Assembly: GCA_902806235.1 (NCBI GenBank) | Contig: CADCVW010000089.1 | Coordinates: 1-43,587, forward strand | Length of the DNA: 43,587 bases | From: an uncultured Sphingomonadaceae bacterium | GTDB lineage: Bacteria > Pseudomonadota > Alphaproteobacteria > Sphingomonadales > Sphingomonadaceae | Reading direction: 5' to 3' | In this document: positions 1-7,497 of the stretch, piece after piece | Layout: each line of letters opens with the position of its first letter | Position numbering within the stretch: position 1 is the stretch's first letter | The notes under the pieces: model-generated | Seen by the model: only the letters and a program-made list of their open reading frames with translations | Told to the model about the DNA's origin: nothing | Database searches by the model: none | Translations under genes and position numbers: made by a program

Positions 1-1240
1 CCGGCAGTTCGGCGCGCGGCTCGCGCTCGCGGCGCGGGCGACGTTCCTCGCAGCGGGGCTCGGCCCGCTCTTCGCGGGGCGCCGCGTCCGCCGCCGGCAC
101 CGGCGGTTCGCCGAGTGGGGACAGGCCGGACAGCGCCATGCGCGGAATCGGGTGGCCGGCGAGCTTCTCGATCATTCCCAGCCGCTCGGCGTCGTCGGGC
201 GCGGCGAGCGTAATTGCCGTGCCCGTCTTGCCCGCGCGGCCGGTGCGGCCGATGCGGTGAATGTAGTCGTCGGGCTGCCAGGGCACGTCGAAATTGAAGA
301 CGTGGCTCACGCCTTTGATGTCGAGGCCGCGGGCGGCGACGTCGGAGGCGACGAGGATGTTGATCTCGTCCGCCTTGAACTTGTCGAGCTCGGCGATGCG
401 TTCGGCCTGCTCCATATCACCGTGGATCTGGCCGGCGCGGAAGCCGTGGCGCTTGAGCGTGCCGGCGAGGTCGCGGACGGTGGTCTTGCGGTTGGAGAAG
501 ACGATGGCGCTAGTCACGTCGTCCGCGCGGAGCAGGGAGCGGAGCGCGTCCGCCTTCTTCTTTGCTTCCACCATCACCACGCGCTGGTCGATCGACGCGT
601 TGGCGGTCGCCGGACGGGAGACCTCGATCCGCTTGGGGTTGTCGAGGAACTTGTCCGACAGTTTCTTGATCGGCGGCGGCATGGTGGCCGAGAAAAGCAG
701 GGTCTGCCGCTGCTTGGGCAGCTTGGTGCAGATCTCCTCAATGTCGGGGATGAACCCCATGTCGAGCATCCGGTCCGCTTCGTCGATGACGAGGAGCGAG
801 CAGCCGTTGAGCAAGATCTTGCCGCGGCCGAACAGGTCCATCAGCCGGCCGGGCGTGGCGATCAGCACATCGACGCCCTTCTCCAGCGCCGCCAGCTGGT
901 CGCCCATGCTGACGCCGCCGATCAGCAGTGCCATGGAGAGCTTGTGGTACTTGCCGTATTTCTCGAAGTTCTCGGCGACCTGCGCGGCGAGCTCGCGGGT
1001 GGGTTCGAGGATCAACGAGCGGGGCATCCGGGCGCGACTGCGGCCTTGCGTCAGGATGTCGATCATCGGCAGCACGAAGCTGGCCGTCTTGCCCGTGCCC
1101 GTCTGCGCGATGCCGACAAGGTCGCGCATCATCAGCACGGAGGGGATCGCCTGTCGCTGGATGGGGGTGGGCTCGTCGTAGCCCGCCTCCGTCACCGCGC
1201 GAAGGAGTTCGTCGGATAAGCCGAGGTCGGCGAAGCTCAT
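1..1240 (-). CDS. DEAD-box ATP-dependent RNA helicase (RhlE-like), 3' end outside window
   Basis: This is an ATP-dependent RNA helicase that would unwind RNA duplexes in the cytoplasm, in ribosome assembly, mRNA decay or cold adaptation. About 413 residues are visible from the ATG at 1240. All core motifs are seen in order: Q motif (PTPIQ, about 25), motif I AQTGTGKT (45-52), PTRELA (80-85), TPGRL, DEAD (153-156), SAT (184-186), SDVAARGLD and HRIGRTGRAG. After about residue 380 the chain becomes rich in Arg, Glu and Pro, the disordered tail usual for RhlE-type helicases, and it runs off the left edge. The family is certain; the exact paralogue (rhlE, or another DEAD helicase of alphaproteobacteria) cannot be settled because the tail is cut. 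Confidence 0.95.
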   Translation of the reverse strand, partial: MSFADLGLSDELLRAVTEAGYDEPTPIQRQAIPSVLMMRDLVGIAQTGTGKTASFVLPMIDILTQGRSRARMPRSLILEPTRELAAQVAENFEKYGKYHKLSMALLIGGVSMGDQLAALEKGVDVLIATPGRLMDLFGRGKILLNGCSLLVIDEADRMLDMGFIPDIEEICTKLPKQRQTLLFSATMPPPIKKLSDKFLDNPKRIEVSRPATANASIDQRVVMVEAKKKADALRSLLRADDVTSAIVFSNRKTTVRDLAGTLKRHGFRAGQIHGDMEQAERIAELDKFKADEINILVASDVAARGLDIKGVSHVFNFDVPWQPDDYIHRIGRTGRAGKTGTAITLAAPDDAERLGMIEKLAGHPIPRMALSGLSPLGEPPVPAADAAPREERAEPRCEERRPRREREPRAELP

Positions 1241-1317
1241 GCAGGTTCCGGATCGGAGGGCGCGAACGCCGGCCGTTTCAGCCCTGCTGGCGCGGCCCAG
1301 TTAAGTCAAGCGCGCGG

Positions 1318-1776
1318 CTAGCGTTTCGGCCTGGGCCTGCTCGCGGCGACGGTCGGGCGAGGCGCGGGGGTGCGGACGGGGACGAGCCCGCGGAAGGTGT
1401 CGATCCCGCACTCCCCGCCCGCGCGCGAATGGAGGCTGTCTCGGTCCTGGCAGATCCGGCCGTCGGCGGATGGGCGGAGGTAGAAGCCGTAGCGGAAGTC
1501 GAGCGGCGGGCAGCGGCGGCCCAGCCGCGCGCGGACGCGTGAGCGGTCGCGCATCACCAGGTCCACGCTGGCAGGCCGGGTGATCGTCGCGCCGACGATC
1601 GACTGGACGGGCAGGCAGCGCGGGCCGCGGCTCTCGTTCCAGGTGGTAAAGGCGCGCGGCCGGGCGACCACCGGCTGCATCCGCACGGGCACGCGGACGA
1701 TGACGTACTGCCGCATCATCACGGCCGGAGCCGGCGGCGCGGCAGCGAGTAGGAGCGCGAACGAAGCGCCGATCAT
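1318..1776 (-). CDS. Small exported protein of unknown function
   Basis: Encodes 152 residues starting at ATG 1776. The first 19 or so residues (Met-Ile-Gly then an Ala/Leu-rich stretch ending in PAPAVM) look like a Sec signal peptide, so the product is probably periplasmic. The mature part is Arg-rich and holds four Cys residues, which could form disulfides. No catalytic motif is recognised. The gene lies upstream of the helicase on the same strand, with 77 bases between them. Coding is supported by the signal peptide and by a full-length frame, but the ribosome-binding site is weak. Function unknown. Confidence 0.6.
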   Translation of the reverse strand: MIGASFALLLAAAPPAPAVMMRQYVIVRVPVRMQPVVARPRAFTTWNESRGPRCLPVQSIVGATITRPASVDLVMRDRSRVRARLGRRCPPLDFRYGFYLRPSADGRICQDRDSLHSRAGGECGIDTFRGLVPVRTPAPRPTVAASRPRPKR

Positions 1777-1875
1777 GAAGGACGTTCTACCTCGGGTTCG
1801 GGATTGGCGCCAGCGTCGCGCCGGGCGCTTGAATGCGGCATGAACTCTGTTCGCACGGTGCTAAAGAGTGCGGCG

Positions 1876-3324
1876 ATGCCCATGCTGCCCGCCCTCGTCG
1901 CCGCGCTGCGCGACCTTCTCGGCCCCAAGGGCTACGCCGACGATCCCGCGGAACTCGCGCCGTGGCTTACAGACTGGCGGGGGCGGGTGACGGGGCGGGC
2001 GGCGGCCATGCTGCGGCCGGACACCGCGGAACAGGTGGCGGCGATCGTGCGGCTGTGCGCGGCGGCGGGCGTCCCGCTCGTGCCGCAGGGGGGCAATACG
2101 TCCATGGTGGCGGGCGCGGTGCCCGGCGAGGCAGATGACGCGCTACTGCTGTCGCTGCGCCGGCTGAACCGGGTCCGCCGCATCGACACGGAGGAAAATC
2201 TGGCGGTCGTCGAGGCGGGAGTGGTGCTGGCGGACCTGCACGACGCGGCCGCGGCGGTCGGGCGGCGCTTCCCCTTGTCCTTGGGAGCGAAGGGGAGCGC
2301 GACGATCGGCGGGCTGGTGAGCACCAATGCGGGCGGCACGCAGGTGCTGCGCCATGGCACCATGCGCGCGCTGACGTTGGGGGTGGAGGCGGTGCTCGCT
2401 GACGGCGCGCGCTTCGATGACTTGGCCGCGTTGCCAAAGGACAACCGCGGCTACAACGTCACCCAGCTGCTGATCGGCGCGGAAGGGACGCTGGGCGTGG
2501 TCACGGCGGCGACGTTGCGGCTCTCGCCCGCGGTAGGCGCGCGAGCGGTGGCTTGGGTCGGGCTGCGCGCGCCGGCCGACGCGCTTCGCCTACTGCGGCG
2601 ACTGGAGCGGGCGCTGGGCGACGCGGTGGAAGGTTTCGAGCTGATCCCGGCGATCGCGCTGGAGCTGGTGCTGCGTCACGTGCCGGGGACGCGCGCGCCT
2701 TTGGGCGGGGCGTGGCCGTGGCACGCGCTGGTGGAGGCGGTGGCGGAGGGCGCGCCCGACCCGGGCGAGGCGCTCGCGACGGCGCTGGGCGAGGCGCTAG
2801 CGGCGGGGCTGGTCGGCGACGCGGTTCTGGCCGCGAGCGAGCGCGACGCGGGAGAGTTCTGGCGGCTGCGCGAGAGCATCGCGGAAGGCGAGCGGGCGGA
2901 AGGCCCGGGGGCCAAGCACGACGTTTCACTGCCCGTGGCGGCGATGCCGGCCTTCCTGGAGGAGGGCGCGGCGGCGGTGGGCGGCGCGTTTCCCGACACG
3001 CGGGTGATCGCTTTCGGCCATCTGGGCGACGGCAACATTCACTTCAACGTTGGCGCGCCGTCCACGGCCGGCGCGGACCCGGCGCGCTGGTTGGCCGAGG
3101 ACGCGCCGGCGATCACTCGCTTCGTCAACGACCTGGTCGCGGCGCGCGGCGGCTCCATCTCCGCCGAGCATGGCATCGGCCAGCTCAAGCGCGACGAGCT
3201 GCTGCGGTTAAGCGATCCTGCGCGGCTCGGCGTGCTGCGCGCGATCAAGGGGGCGCTCGACCCGCTGAACATCATGAACCCGGGCAAGCTCGTCCCGCTT
3301 GCGGAGGAGGGGACGGGGCAATAG
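1876..3324 (+). CDS. FAD-binding oxidase, D-2-hydroxyacid dehydrogenase type (GlcD/D2HGDH/Dld2 family)
   Basis: A flavoprotein of the VAO/GlcD family that oxidises a D-2-hydroxyacid (D-lactate, glycolate or D-2-hydroxyglutarate) to the 2-oxoacid, passing electrons to quinone or an electron-transfer protein. The N-terminal FAD-binding domain shows PQGGNTSMVAGAVP, NAGGTQVLRHG and IGAEGTLGVVT. The C-terminal substrate domain shows HLGDGNIHFN and EHGIGQLK, whose histidines bind the metal and substrate in this family, and it ends with LDPLNIMNPGK. The frame stays open upstream to 1804, but ATG 1876 (or 1882) is preferred because AAAGAG lies just before it and family similarity begins there. It gives 482 residues, normal for the family. 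The substrate cannot be told from sequence alone. Confidence 0.9.
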   Translation: MPMLPALVAALRDLLGPKGYADDPAELAPWLTDWRGRVTGRAAAMLRPDTAEQVAAIVRLCAAAGVPLVPQGGNTSMVAGAVPGEADDALLLSLRRLNRVRRIDTEENLAVVEAGVVLADLHDAAAAVGRRFPLSLGAKGSATIGGLVSTNAGGTQVLRHGTMRALTLGVEAVLADGARFDDLAALPKDNRGYNVTQLLIGAEGTLGVVTAATLRLSPAVGARAVAWVGLRAPADALRLLRRLERALGDAVEGFELIPAIALELVLRHVPGTRAPLGGAWPWHALVEAVAEGAPDPGEALATALGEALAAGLVGDAVLAASERDAGEFWRLRESIAEGERAEGPGAKHDVSLPVAAMPAFLEEGAAAVGGAFPDTRVIAFGHLGDGNIHFNVGAPSTAGADPARWLAEDAPAITRFVNDLVAARGGSISAEHGIGQLKRDELLRLSDPARLGVLRAIKGALDPLNIMNPGKLVPLAEEGTGQ

Positions 3325-3364
3325 AGCGCGCCGTCAACGACCCCCGACGAACTGGAGTGTAGAA

Positions 3365-4162
3365 ATGGCGAGCGCGCCCGCCCCTGAGAACCTGCCGTTG
3401 TTCTACAAGCAGCTGGAGCCGCTTTCGACCAACAACCACGCGAACTACCGCGCGCGGCCGGCGGAAAAGGCGCCGTTCCTCCACGCCACTCACGCCGTGC
3501 CGGTGACAGTGGACGAGTTCGTGCTCGCTCAGCGTTATTACCCGATCGTCTTCTCCGTCGGCGACAACCCCGTGCCGCTGGCGCTAATGGGGCTGAACGA
3601 GGGGATGAACGTGTTCGTGGAGCCGGACGGCGGCCTGCGGGGCGAGGTGTACGTGCCCGCCTACGTCCGGCGCTACACGTTCATGCTCGCGCGGCTGAAC
3701 CCGAACGCGCAGGAACTGTCGCTGTGTTTCGACCCTACCAGTGACAACGTCGGAGCGTTCAGCGAGGGCGACGCCCTGTTCGAGGACGGCAAGCCAAGCG
3801 AGGCGACCCAGGCCATTCTGAAATTCTGCGAGGAGTTCGAGATGTCCGCCGGACGCACCGGCCAGTTCGTCGAGGAGCTCAAGAAGGCGGAGCTGTTGAT
3901 CGACGGCGAGGTGAGCATCCAGGCGGGGACCGAGGAGCCGCCCGCGGTGTACCGCGGCTTCCAGATGGTGTCGGAGGAGAAGCTGCGTGACCTGCGCGGC
4001 GACGCGCTGCGTCGTATGAACCAGAACGGCATGCTGCCGCTGATCTTCGCCCACCTGTTCTCGCTCTCCATCGTGCGCGAGATCTTCGCCCGGCAGATTA
4101 GCCTCGGGCTGATGCCCGCGCCGGGCGCCCCCGTACCGCTGCAGGCGACGGTTCAGCCCTGA
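3365..4162 (+). CDS. SapC family protein
   Basis: Encodes 265 residues from ATG 3365, preceded by GGAG at 3353-3356. It matches the SapC family (named after a Campylobacter surface-layer locus). I see the conserved N-terminal block with RYYPIVFS and the later block with FAHLFSLSIVREIFARQ. There is no signal peptide or membrane segment, so it is predicted to be cytoplasmic. The biochemical role of the family is unknown; in sphingomonads relatives often lie near TonB receptors and tryptophan-halogenase-like proteins, but neither is present here. It lies 40 bases after the FAD oxidase and may be co-transcribed with it. Confidence 0.9.
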   Translation: MASAPAPENLPLFYKQLEPLSTNNHANYRARPAEKAPFLHATHAVPVTVDEFVLAQRYYPIVFSVGDNPVPLALMGLNEGMNVFVEPDGGLRGEVYVPAYVRRYTFMLARLNPNAQELSLCFDPTSDNVGAFSEGDALFEDGKPSEATQAILKFCEEFEMSAGRTGQFVEELKKAELLIDGEVSIQAGTEEPPAVYRGFQMVSEEKLRDLRGDALRRMNQNGMLPLIFAHLFSLSIVREIFARQISLGLMPAPGAPVPLQATVQP

Positions 4163-4196
4163 CGCGGCACCGTACGTCGCGGACGTCGCGGCGGGC

Positions 4197-4224
4197 TTGA
4201 AACCCGCCGGGAGCGCCCTAGTTT
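4197..4224 (+). promoter_or_regulatory. Sigma-70-type promoter for the small RNA
   Basis: TTGAAA at 4197-4202 and TAGTTT at 4219-4224 are separated by 16 bases. The expected start of transcription, about 4231, coincides with the base of the first hairpin of the predicted small RNA, which supports both calls. Confidence 0.55.
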
Positions 4225-4230
4225 GAGTAG

Positions 4231-4337
4231 GATGCTCCGCCGCTTCACCCCTTGGCGGCGAGCATTACGCATCCCCGGATGCGTTCCTCCCTGAACCTTG
4301 GCCACCTCGCGATCCTCGCGAGGTGGTCTTTTATTTT
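4231..4337 (+). ncRNA. suhB / alpha-r8 (MmgR-like) trans-acting small RNA
   Basis: A gene-free stretch between SapC and the N-formylglutamate amidohydrolase has the plan of a small RNA. Hairpin 1 pairs about 4232-4243 with 4255-4265 (11 pairs and one bulged C). Hairpin 2 is CGCATCC/GGATGCG at 4268-4283. An unpaired TTCCTCCCT follows at 4284-4292, then a strong Rho-independent terminator. From established knowledge, the alphaproteobacterial suhB (alpha-r8, MmgR) family carries an unpaired UUUCCUCCCU element before its terminator, and this matches nine of its ten bases. Such CU-rich loops pair with Shine-Dalgarno regions of target mRNAs. Assignment to this family is from memory and structure by eye; targets are unknown. 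Confidence 0.72.
4302..4337 (+). terminator. Rho-independent terminator of the small RNA
   Basis: CCACCTCGCG at 4302-4311 pairs perfectly with CGCGAGGTGG at 4317-4326 around a five-base loop. The run TCTTTTATTTTT follows. It is the clearest intrinsic terminator in the window. The facing gene ends only seven bases beyond it. Confidence 0.88.
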
Positions 4338-4343
4338 TGGGGT

Positions 4344-5210
4344 CTATTCGGCGGCGATCTGGCGGGGGACCGGGAGCGCCGCGGCGAGCGCGTCGACCGT
4401 CGCGGCGATCGCCGCCGCGGTGCGGGCGAAGCCGGGGCCGGGGCTCGCGCCGTCGGGGCCGAGGTAGAGCGCGCGGTCGATCTCCAGCTGGATCGCGTGC
4501 AGCCCCCACGCGGGGCACCCGTGGCGCTCGACGACGTGGCCGCCGGCGTCGCGCTGGTCGAGCGCGACGACGAGGCCGGACGCCTCCAGCGAGCGCCGCA
4601 GCGCGCGCACCAGGTCGCGGTCCGCCGTCGCGCCGTGGCGGTCTCCGATTACCGCGTCGACCCGGCCGGGACTAGCGGAGGCGGCCAGCGGGGGCATCGA
4701 GTGACAGTCGAGCAGCACGGCCGCGCCGAACCTGTCGCGGAGCGCGCGCAGCCGCCGCGCGAGCTCGGCGTGGTAGGGGACGTGGATCTCGCGCACCCGC
4801 CGTGCCGCCTCCGCCGCGGGCAGCAGGCCGCGCCACAGTGCTTCGCCGTTCGTCGAGCGCGGGAACAGCCCCAGTCCGCCGCGCACCCGCGCCGTCAACA
4901 GCAGTCCGGCGCGCGGCGGGGCCGGGTCGATACCTGCCGGGTCTAGCTCGGCGAGCGCGCGGTTGAGGTCGATCGCCGCGCGGGGCACCGTAGCGGCAAT
5001 CCCGCCCGCGCCGCGCGCGGCCGCGTCCGCCACGAGCTGATCGACGAGCGGGTCTTCAAGCGTACGGAGCGCCCCCGGTGCGCGCGCGGCGGCGAGGAGC
5101 TCGGGCAGATAGGCGCGCCCGGCGTGGGGCACGGACAAGAGCACGGGCAGGGTCGGCTCGGCCGGGCCGAGCGGGACGAAGGCGGGAAGGGGAGCGGGCG
5201 CGCAGTCCAT
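4344..5210 (-). CDS. N-formylglutamate amidohydrolase family protein
   Basis: Encodes 288 residues from ATG 5210. The family hydrolyses N-formyl-L-glutamate to formate and glutamate, the last step of one histidine-degradation route (HutG). Conserved features are SVPHAGR near the N terminus, DLNRAL, LLDCHSMPP and DAVIGDRHGA, which supply the metal-binding His and Asp residues. The frame is open upstream to 5291 but that extension is Arg-rich and unlike the family. No other hut genes are near; in sphingomonads this gene is commonly found divergent from cpdR, as here, so its true substrate may not be linked to histidine. Family certain, role moderately sure. Confidence 0.88.
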   Translation of the reverse strand: MDCAPAPLPAFVPLGPAEPTLPVLLSVPHAGRAYLPELLAAARAPGALRTLEDPLVDQLVADAAARGAGGIAATVPRAAIDLNRALAELDPAGIDPAPPRAGLLLTARVRGGLGLFPRSTNGEALWRGLLPAAEAARRVREIHVPYHAELARRLRALRDRFGAAVLLDCHSMPPLAASASPGRVDAVIGDRHGATADRDLVRALRRSLEASGLVVALDQRDAGGHVVERHGCPAWGLHAIQLEIDRALYLGPDGASPGPGFARTAAAIAATVDALAAALPVPRQIAAE

Positions 5211-5362
5211 CGTCGTCCTATTTCGCGGGCGGGGCGCACACGCGCAACCACCCCCGGGCAACGCGCGGCGGCGAACGCCGGGCGCGGCCATGCTTCCAAT
5301 TTGTTAACCTTCCCCTCATACGTCGGGGTCATCCGATCACGTCCCGGAGCGGTGGGCTGCCC

Positions 5363-5740
5363 ATGTTACGCATTCTCCTCGCCGAGGACGACGACTCGAT
5401 GCGTGAGTATCTCGCTCGCGCGCTGGAGCGCGTCGGCTACGCGGTGAGCGCGGTGGACCGGGGCACGGAAGCGCTGAAGCTGCTCGTCGACCGGCGCTTC
5501 GACCTGCTGCTCACCGACATCGTGATGCCGGAGATGGACGGCATCGAACTGGCGCAAAAGGCGAGCGGCATCGCGCCCGACATGAAGGTGATGTTCATCA
5601 CAGGCTTCGCCGCCGTCGCGCTGCGCTCCAACGCGGCTCCGCCGCAGGCGCGGGTGCTGAGCAAGCCGTTCCACCTGCGCGACTTGGTAGCCGAGGTCGA
5701 TCGGCTCTTCCAGAGCGAGGACGCGCACGGGCGGCTCTGA
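5363..5740 (+). CDS. cpdR: CpdR-type single-domain response regulator
   Basis: A 125-residue stand-alone receiver domain with no output domain. It shows the acidic pair (AEDDD, 7-11), the phospho-acceptor Asp52 in LLTDIVMPEMDG, Thr80 in FITGF, and Lys101 in LSKPFHL. The sequence is typical of CpdR, which in Caulobacter, when unphosphorylated, docks to ClpXP and directs timed proteolysis of cell-cycle proteins, and which is phosphorylated through the CckA-ChpT relay. The ATG at 5363 begins the canonical fold. A TTAACC element at 5304-5309, resembling a CtrA half-site, lies upstream, so CtrA control is possible but not shown. tRNA-Val follows. Confidence 0.93.
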   Translation: MLRILLAEDDDSMREYLARALERVGYAVSAVDRGTEALKLLVDRRFDLLLTDIVMPEMDGIELAQKASGIAPDMKVMFITGFAAVALRSNAAPPQARVLSKPFHLRDLVAEVDRLFQSEDAHGRL

Positions 5741-5790
5741 TCCGCGCGGCCTTGCACCGCCCCGGCGCGGCGGTTAAGGCGGCTCGCAGT

Positions 5791-5865
5791 GGGCGTGTAG
5801 CTCAGTGGTAGAGCACTGTGTTGACATCGCAGGGGTCGCAAGTTCAATCCTTGCCACGCCCACCA
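5791..5865 (+). tRNA. tRNA-Val (anticodon GAC)
   Basis: The acceptor stem GGGCGTG (5791-5797) pairs with CACGCCC (5855-5861). The D arm is GCTC/GAGC. The anticodon arm CTGTG-TTGACAT-CGCAG places GAC at positions 34-36. The T arm carries TTCAATC. The discriminator A and an encoded CCA end the gene at 5865. Confidence 0.96.
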
Positions 5866-5887
5866 TTCCTCCTCAGCACTGAATGAC

Positions 5888-5913
5888 GGCCGGGGTGCGT
5901 TCCGCCCCCGGCC
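5888..5913. terminator. GC-rich hairpin between tRNA-Val and a facing gene
   Basis: GGCCGGGG (5888-5895) pairs with CCCCGGCC (5906-5913). No T run follows on either strand. Its position between converging units suggests transcription termination or RNA 3' protection. Confidence 0.35.
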
Positions 5914-5921
5914 GCATGGCG

Positions 5922-6140
5922 TCAGTCGTCCTTGCGGTAGCCGCGGCCGTGCGCCTTGCGGGCGCCGTCCTGCTCCGCTTGCATCTTCTCTTCGCGGCCG
6001 ACGGTGGCGTCGCTGGTGCCCGACACCGGGTTGCCCTCGTCGAGCGCGCGCGAGTGGGACGGTTTGGGGTGGCCGTGGCCGCCCTCCGTCGAATCCTCGG
6101 CCTTGCCGCCTTCAGGGACGCGATCCTGCTGCTGGTCCAT
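5922..6140 (-). CDS. Small hydrophilic protein of unknown function
   Basis: Encodes 72 residues from ATG 6140, chosen because GGAAGGAGAT lies just upstream on the coding strand. The product is highly charged and rich in Gly, Lys, Asp and Glu, with no hydrophobic core, so it is likely disordered. It resembles the small hydrophilic stress proteins common in sphingomonads, but I do not recognise a named family. A weak EcfG-like promoter (GCAAC, 16 bases, CGTT) can be read at 6187-6163 on this strand; its first element differs by one base from the consensus. Confidence 0.65.
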   Translation of the reverse strand: MDQQQDRVPEGGKAEDSTEGGHGHPKPSHSRALDEGNPVSGTSDATVGREEKMQAEQDGARKAHGRGYRKDD

Positions 6141-6191
6141 GTTCGATCTCCTTCCCCGCGCCAACGCCGCGGAAGGCGGAGCGTTGCGCCG

Positions 6192-6758
6192 CTACCGCAG
6201 GCCGTCGACGAAGCGGCCGTCGATCAGCACGAAGGCGACCCGGCACGGCGCGCCCGAGCGATTGGCCCAGCCGTGGTTGGTGCCGCGCTGGATGACCACG
6301 TCGCCGGCGCGGACGGACGTTTCGCCGACGTCGAGGATCAAGGTGATCTCGCCGGATAGCACGATTCCGTAATCGATCGACTCCGTGCGGTGCATGTAGG
6401 GGTGGCGCGGATCCGCCGAGCCGTCGTGGGTCGAGGCGTCGGCCGCGCCCATCTCCGCGAAGCGGGCGCGGGCCTCCGCCGCGTCCACGCCGGCGACGCT
6501 CGCGTCCTCCGGCGGGAAATCGACGATGCGGATGCGGGTGCCGCCGGCGGGTGGGGCGAGGACGATGCCGGGTTCCGGCGGCTCGCCAGACGCGCGGTCG
6601 ATAGGCGCGGGCATCTCGCGGGTGTTCCAGATCTCGTGGAAGACGGCTCCGGCATCGCTGCCGATCGCGACGCTGCGCGCGGGCGGGCCGTCCTCCCGCA
6701 GCACGGCGCGGCCCTGCTCGTCGTGGCCGGTGACGATGCGGCGGGGCGGATCGAGCAT
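6192..6758 (-). CDS. Cupin-domain protein
   Basis: Encodes 188 residues from ATG 6758, with AGGAG upstream. The C-terminal half is a single cupin barrel: motif 1 holds HPYMHRTESIDYGIVLSGE with metal-type His and Glu, and motif 2 is GDVVIQRGTNHGWAN. The N-terminal half is a short extension rich in Asp and Pro that is often seen in stand-alone cupins of unknown substrate. The protein may be a small-molecule dioxygenase, isomerase or sensor. The frame is open further upstream, but those residues are Arg/Pro rich and overlap the promoter region of the divergent gene. Confidence 0.85.
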   Translation of the reverse strand: MLDPPRRIVTGHDEQGRAVLREDGPPARSVAIGSDAGAVFHEIWNTREMPAPIDRASGEPPEPGIVLAPPAGGTRIRIVDFPPEDASVAGVDAAEARARFAEMGAADASTHDGSADPRHPYMHRTESIDYGIVLSGEITLILDVGETSVRAGDVVIQRGTNHGWANRSGAPCRVAFVLIDGRFVDGLR

Positions 6759-6828
6759 GGCGCGGCTCCTGCTGGCGAGCGCGGCACCGAAGCGCAGATG
6801 GGGCCGGCTGTCTACTGCCGGAACGGCC

Positions 6829-6853
6829 GGAACCTCCGTCAACCGTCCTCGTT
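6829..6853 (+). promoter_or_regulatory. EcfG-type general-stress promoter
   Basis: GGAAC at 6829-6833, 16 bases, then CGTT at 6850-6853. This fits the alphaproteobacterial EcfG consensus (GGAAC, 16-17, CGTT). The start of transcription would be near 6860, about 48 bases before the ATG at 6908. Confidence 0.65.
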
Positions 6854-6907
6854 GCCCCGACGCCCGGCGATGGACCGGATCACCTAGAAAGTTGGAGAAG
6901 AGAAGCC

Positions 6908-7165
6908 ATGGCCGACGACAGCCAAGCCACCGGCACGCAGGACGCAACCTACAACCTGATCTCCATCCTGTACCACAGTCTGCAGGGCGCGGAGACCTAC
7001 GAGATGTACGCGGCGGACGCCGACGATGACCAGGAGCTCCAGCAGTTCTTCACCCAGGTGCAGGAGGAGGAGCAGCAGCGCGCTGACCGCGCCAAGCAGC
7101 TGCTCGCGTCGCGGCTCCAGCAGGATAGCCGGTCGAGCGGCGCTGCGAGCGGCGGCAGCCAGTAA
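6908..7165 (+). CDS. Small acidic helical protein of unknown function
   Basis: Encodes 85 residues from ATG 6908 with GGAGAAGAGAAG before it. The sequence is acidic and predicted helical: one segment with ILYHSLQGAETYEMYAADA, and a second Glu/Gln-rich segment with FFTQVQEEEQQRADRAKQ. The spacing of Glu and Tyr residues recalls half of a ferritin-like bundle, but metal ligands cannot be assigned. An EcfG-like promoter lies 55 bases upstream. Function unknown; probably a stress-induced cytoplasmic protein. Confidence 0.78.
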   Translation: MADDSQATGTQDATYNLISILYHSLQGAETYEMYAADADDDQELQQFFTQVQEEEQQRADRAKQLLASRLQQDSRSSGAASGGSQ

Positions 7166-7173
7166 ACGACCCG

Positions 7174-7198
7174 GGCGCGGGCGGAGAATGCCCGCGCC
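7174..7198 (+). terminator. GC-rich stem-loop after the 85-residue gene
   Basis: GGCGCGGGC (7174-7182) pairs perfectly with GCCCGCGCC (7190-7198) around a seven-base loop. No T run follows, so it may be an attenuator or an RNA-stabilising structure rather than a full terminator. Confidence 0.35.
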
Positions 7199-7224
7199 AC
7201 CCCCCTCCTCCGCGGAGCTATCCC

Positions 7225-7497
7225 ATGCCCGACCAGAACGACGCGCAAGAACAAAGGCTCGAGCGGCGCTACCTCGTCCGCCAGGTCACCGACTACCAGT
7301 TCTCCTGGACGGAGCGCGACCGTGGTCAGCCGGGCGCGTTCACGGTGCAGCTGATCCTCGACAACGGGGTGGAGGAGTATATCCTGAACCTCGCGTCCAG
7401 CGACGTTTCGGCCGTGTTCAAGCTGTTGCGCAAGAGTCCTCACACCATGTTCGATACCGAGCGCAAGGTGCTCATGTTCGGCAACCTCAGCGCCTGA
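7225..7497 (+). CDS. Conserved-looking 90-residue protein of unknown function
   Basis: Encodes 90 residues from ATG 7225. It is a mixed alpha/beta chain with a regular alternation of hydrophobic and charged residues (for example VTDYQFSW, FTVQLILDNGVEEYIL, AVFKLLRKS), which looks like a folded small domain rather than a shadow. No signal peptide or known motif. Its stop codon overlaps the ATG of the NmrA-type gene (TGATG), so the two are translationally coupled. Confidence 0.75.
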   Translation: MPDQNDAQEQRLERRYLVRQVTDYQFSWTERDRGQPGAFTVQLILDNGVEEYILNLASSDVSAVFKLLRKSPHTMFDTERKVLMFGNLSA

